Below, one piece after another: positions 61,538-64,000 of a DNA stretch of 64,000 nt. The notes under the pieces were generated by a model. That model made no database searches. It saw only the letters and a program-made list of their open reading frames with translations, and was not told where the DNA came from. Position numbers and translations under genes: made by a program. Positions within the stretch are counted from its first letter, which is position 1, and every line of letters begins with the position of its first letter. Source of the DNA: Sitta carolinensis (lineage: Eukaryota > Chordata > Aves > Passeriformes > Sittidae); assembly GCA_032173965.1 (NCBI GenBank), contig CM063283.1, positions 108,648,108 through 108,712,107 on the forward strand. Reading direction: 5' to 3'.

Positions 61538-64000
61538 CAAAAGATGTTAGACACTACCTGAATTTCTGTACTGCATTGTAACACACTTGTCTGATTAAAT
61601 TTACAGGGGCAAAAATAGAGTTTAAAAAGATGAACCCTTACTGAGTGAAACCAGAATTATTAACATAATTTTAACTAACAGGAACACATTCCTAGCCATA
61701 CCCCTCACCTAGTAATTCACAGTTTCATATTGTTAATATATTACAAATTACATAGATATAACTGTAAAATTACTAATAAATCTTTGCACATGGCACCCAA
61801 ACGAATGGGGTGACAAACAGTGAGAACACATTGCAGAGTAATGTGAGTTATCTGGTAAGCTTGGCACAATAAAACATGCACTAACACAGCCAAGTGTCAG
61901 GTCATTTACTAGGAAAAAAGCACATACAGAAAACTTTGTATATATTGGTGAACATGACAAAAAGCAGTTATTTTACAAAATCAGTTGTGGTGCCTGTGAA
62001 CACCACAATTGTATGTTTGTAGCAAGAATAAATCTTAGCACTGTCTTTTTATTAAAAACATGTAATTTTGGTCACAGAACTGATAAGAAACTTATGAATT
62101 ACAGCCTTTTGCATCTAGAAAAAAAAAAAAAAAAGTAGCCAAAATCTTCTCCCTCCACACCAATTTGCTGCCCCAGTGAGATGAGAGTGCAATGGGATGA
62201 ATCAAATATCTGAGCCTATTACAGAACATGAGAGCCCATCCTTTGCCAAAGCAGCCTGGCCTGTTCCAGGGTTTGCAACTATTTATCTACTCCCTTGCAG
62301 TTAGGGGAATAAAGATGTCCTTTTAAGATTGCTGTTTCTATTCTCTGACTTTTGGTCTTATCAAAGAAGAAAAAGAACTGAGAAATCGACAGACAAAAAC
62401 TACACAAACTGTGCTTTTAACTGGCACTTTCCTTTCAAAAAAAATCAGAACTGTCAATCAGGCACACAAACAAAATCAGGAAGAGCAGGACAATCTATCT
62501 TTCCCTCCAGCTTTTGAGAAGAGGTACAGCATTTCCCACACATGACATGGTATCTCCTCCCTGGTTCTGAAGCCCCAAATTATTAACACAGTAAGGCATT
62601 GTTTCGAGGTAGGAGCTTTTAAGCTGTGGACTTCAAGAACAGAACCAATACACCTAAAATGTGTGTTTTGCAGATCTTGTAGCTTGTGATGCAAGAAAAT
62701 ATTTGACTGCTTGAATTAACACACAGAGCTAAGAAAAGCAGCTGATACCACTACCACCTACATATAGATACACTTTTAATTGAAAGTAATGTATATACAA
62801 AGAAACCATCTTTAAACCTAACTCCTAAAGCACAAATGATATAGAGTAACATATTCAATGAAAGTGTTCTTTGTACCGAGTGTAAAGGGAGGATGGTGAA
62901 TGCATTCCCAGAACACTGGGACTGTTTTTTTGCTCAAGTGTATTTATTGGATGGTGAACTTTGCTCCATAGCTTGCAGAGGTGTGGCTGTCACATCCATT
63001 TTTTAATTGGATGGATCCAGGACCAAACTATGGATTTAATAATCAGAAGTAAGGGACCAAGAGCATTTAATCACTCTTCGATGCAAACTTCAGACATACT
63101 ATTTTCTTGAAGTAGTGATAGGTAGAATGATACAGCAATTACTCCATGGATGATAGATTACCAACTGCAAGTGTATTATTCCTTGTCCTTGCCCGAACTG
63201 TTCTATGGCTGCCCAAAAAGGACTGGGTTTAAAGTTGGACCTGAAGTATCAACTCAATCCTAATAGGCTCTATTGCCAAGAACGTTTTTTGGGTTGCAGA
63301 AAGACAGCTGTGTGCATAAATAAACCATAACATAATCGGAAGAAAAATATAACGTAACAGTGTGAATTTGGTCTGACTGAAACAAATTATATGCTGAAGT
63401 TCTTTGATATTTTTTGTTTTAGTTTTGAAGGTGTGTCCTGTTGAAGCTTGTTCTATTAATACAAGGTAAAAGGAAGTCTCACCCAATTCTTTACACATTC
63501 ATTGGGAATTCAAGAAAAGAGCTTTATAGTAAGTGAAAGTTATGGTTCAAAACAATTATGCATTTTAAAATAAGATTTTTGCATTTACTAGATAGAAGTC
63601 AGTGAGTTTGCTTTTCTTAGGTTCCAGTGTGTGCATTTACCAATGCTTTTTATATTTTTTTGATTCTGTTCTTGAAAAGTCTGGGGTTTTTTTACTGTCA
63701 CAACTAAAATTTTCATCTCCCACCATAAAACCCCACTTTATTTAACTACTTACCAGTGCCTTGAATGTAGTTTCTTCATTGCTGGGAAATGATTATACCA
63801 GTAATTTAAATAATAAAATTTCAGGGGCTATACGTTTATGTCCCTCTTCCTTGTGTCACTGAGCTACACTGTATATCCTTGAGGATGTATTTTGATAGCA
63901 GTTGAACCAGTGAAAGCTCCCGAGAGTGAAGGAGTGGTCATACAGGATGAGAGGCCCAGTCCTGCTCAGCACTTCGTGACAGCAGCCTGGGACGTGCACC
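61538..64000. other. A+T-rich DNA to the window end, probably still intronic
   Basis: No exon or RNA gene recognised. The T/G excess seen between 52 and 58 kb is less obvious by eye here, so it is not certain that this DNA belongs to the same transcription unit. Confidence 0.35.
62119..62134. repeat. Poly-A tract
   Basis: Run of 16 A after GCATCTAG. A retroposon tail is possible, but no source sequence was recognised upstream. Confidence 0.85.

Noticed and set aside
1..64000. tRNA, rRNA, microRNA, CRISPR or prokaryote-type systems
   Set aside because: None could be recognised by reading. The window has vertebrate repeats, microsatellites and a CpG island, so prokaryotic systems are not expected. 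Small RNA genes would need a covariance-model search to exclude.

Overview
The window looks like nuclear DNA of a bird. Five CR1-type LINE remnants (36.53, 46.38, 55.63, 60.55 and 61.11 kb) and one long terminal repeat of the kind carried by avian endogenous retroviruses (about 39.10-40.12 kb) support this. Both families are recognised from memory; no search was run. Most of the window is A+T-rich, gene-poor DNA. No complete protein-coding gene can be demonstrated, and open frames of 60-280 codons in the A+T-rich parts behave like chance ORFs.

Layout. 1-36.5 kb: intergenic-looking DNA with short simple repeats, a GC-richer patch at 14.0-14.8 kb containing a near-perfect RFX X-box, a 14-bp tandem repeat at 18.66 kb and a large T/TTTTG tract at 35.15 kb. 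36.5-40.1 kb: a short CR1 tail and the retroviral LTR, which contains an internal 45-50 bp repeat. 40.1-46.4 kb: A-rich non-coding DNA. 46.4-48.1 kb: a strong CpG island, the one clear gene-control region. 48.1-64 kb: DNA that reads as a long first intron, with three more CR1 pieces and several poly-T tracts.

The CpG island holds, in + strand order, an old CR1 fragment at its edge, a 17-bp C-rich minisatellite with G-quadruplex potential on the other strand, two perfect cAMP response elements 23 bp apart, a GT tract, a YY1 element, a GC-rich first-exon candidate ending at a strong splice donor (47,537/47,538), and downstream an ATG in excellent context opening a 35-codon frame that also meets a possible donor. 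The simplest reading is a + strand gene whose first exon is at about 46.98-47.54 kb and whose remaining exons mostly lie beyond 64 kb. Strand composition supports this: + strand DNA right of the island is T- and G-rich in places I sampled, while 41-42 kb to the left is A- and C-rich, as expected of a promoter firing in both directions. I could not identify the gene.

I found no RNA gene, CRISPR array, bacterial-type system or intact mobile element. The points most worth following are the paired CREs beside the G4-prone repeat, the possible divergent transcription, and the alternative start codons and candidate small exons around the island.
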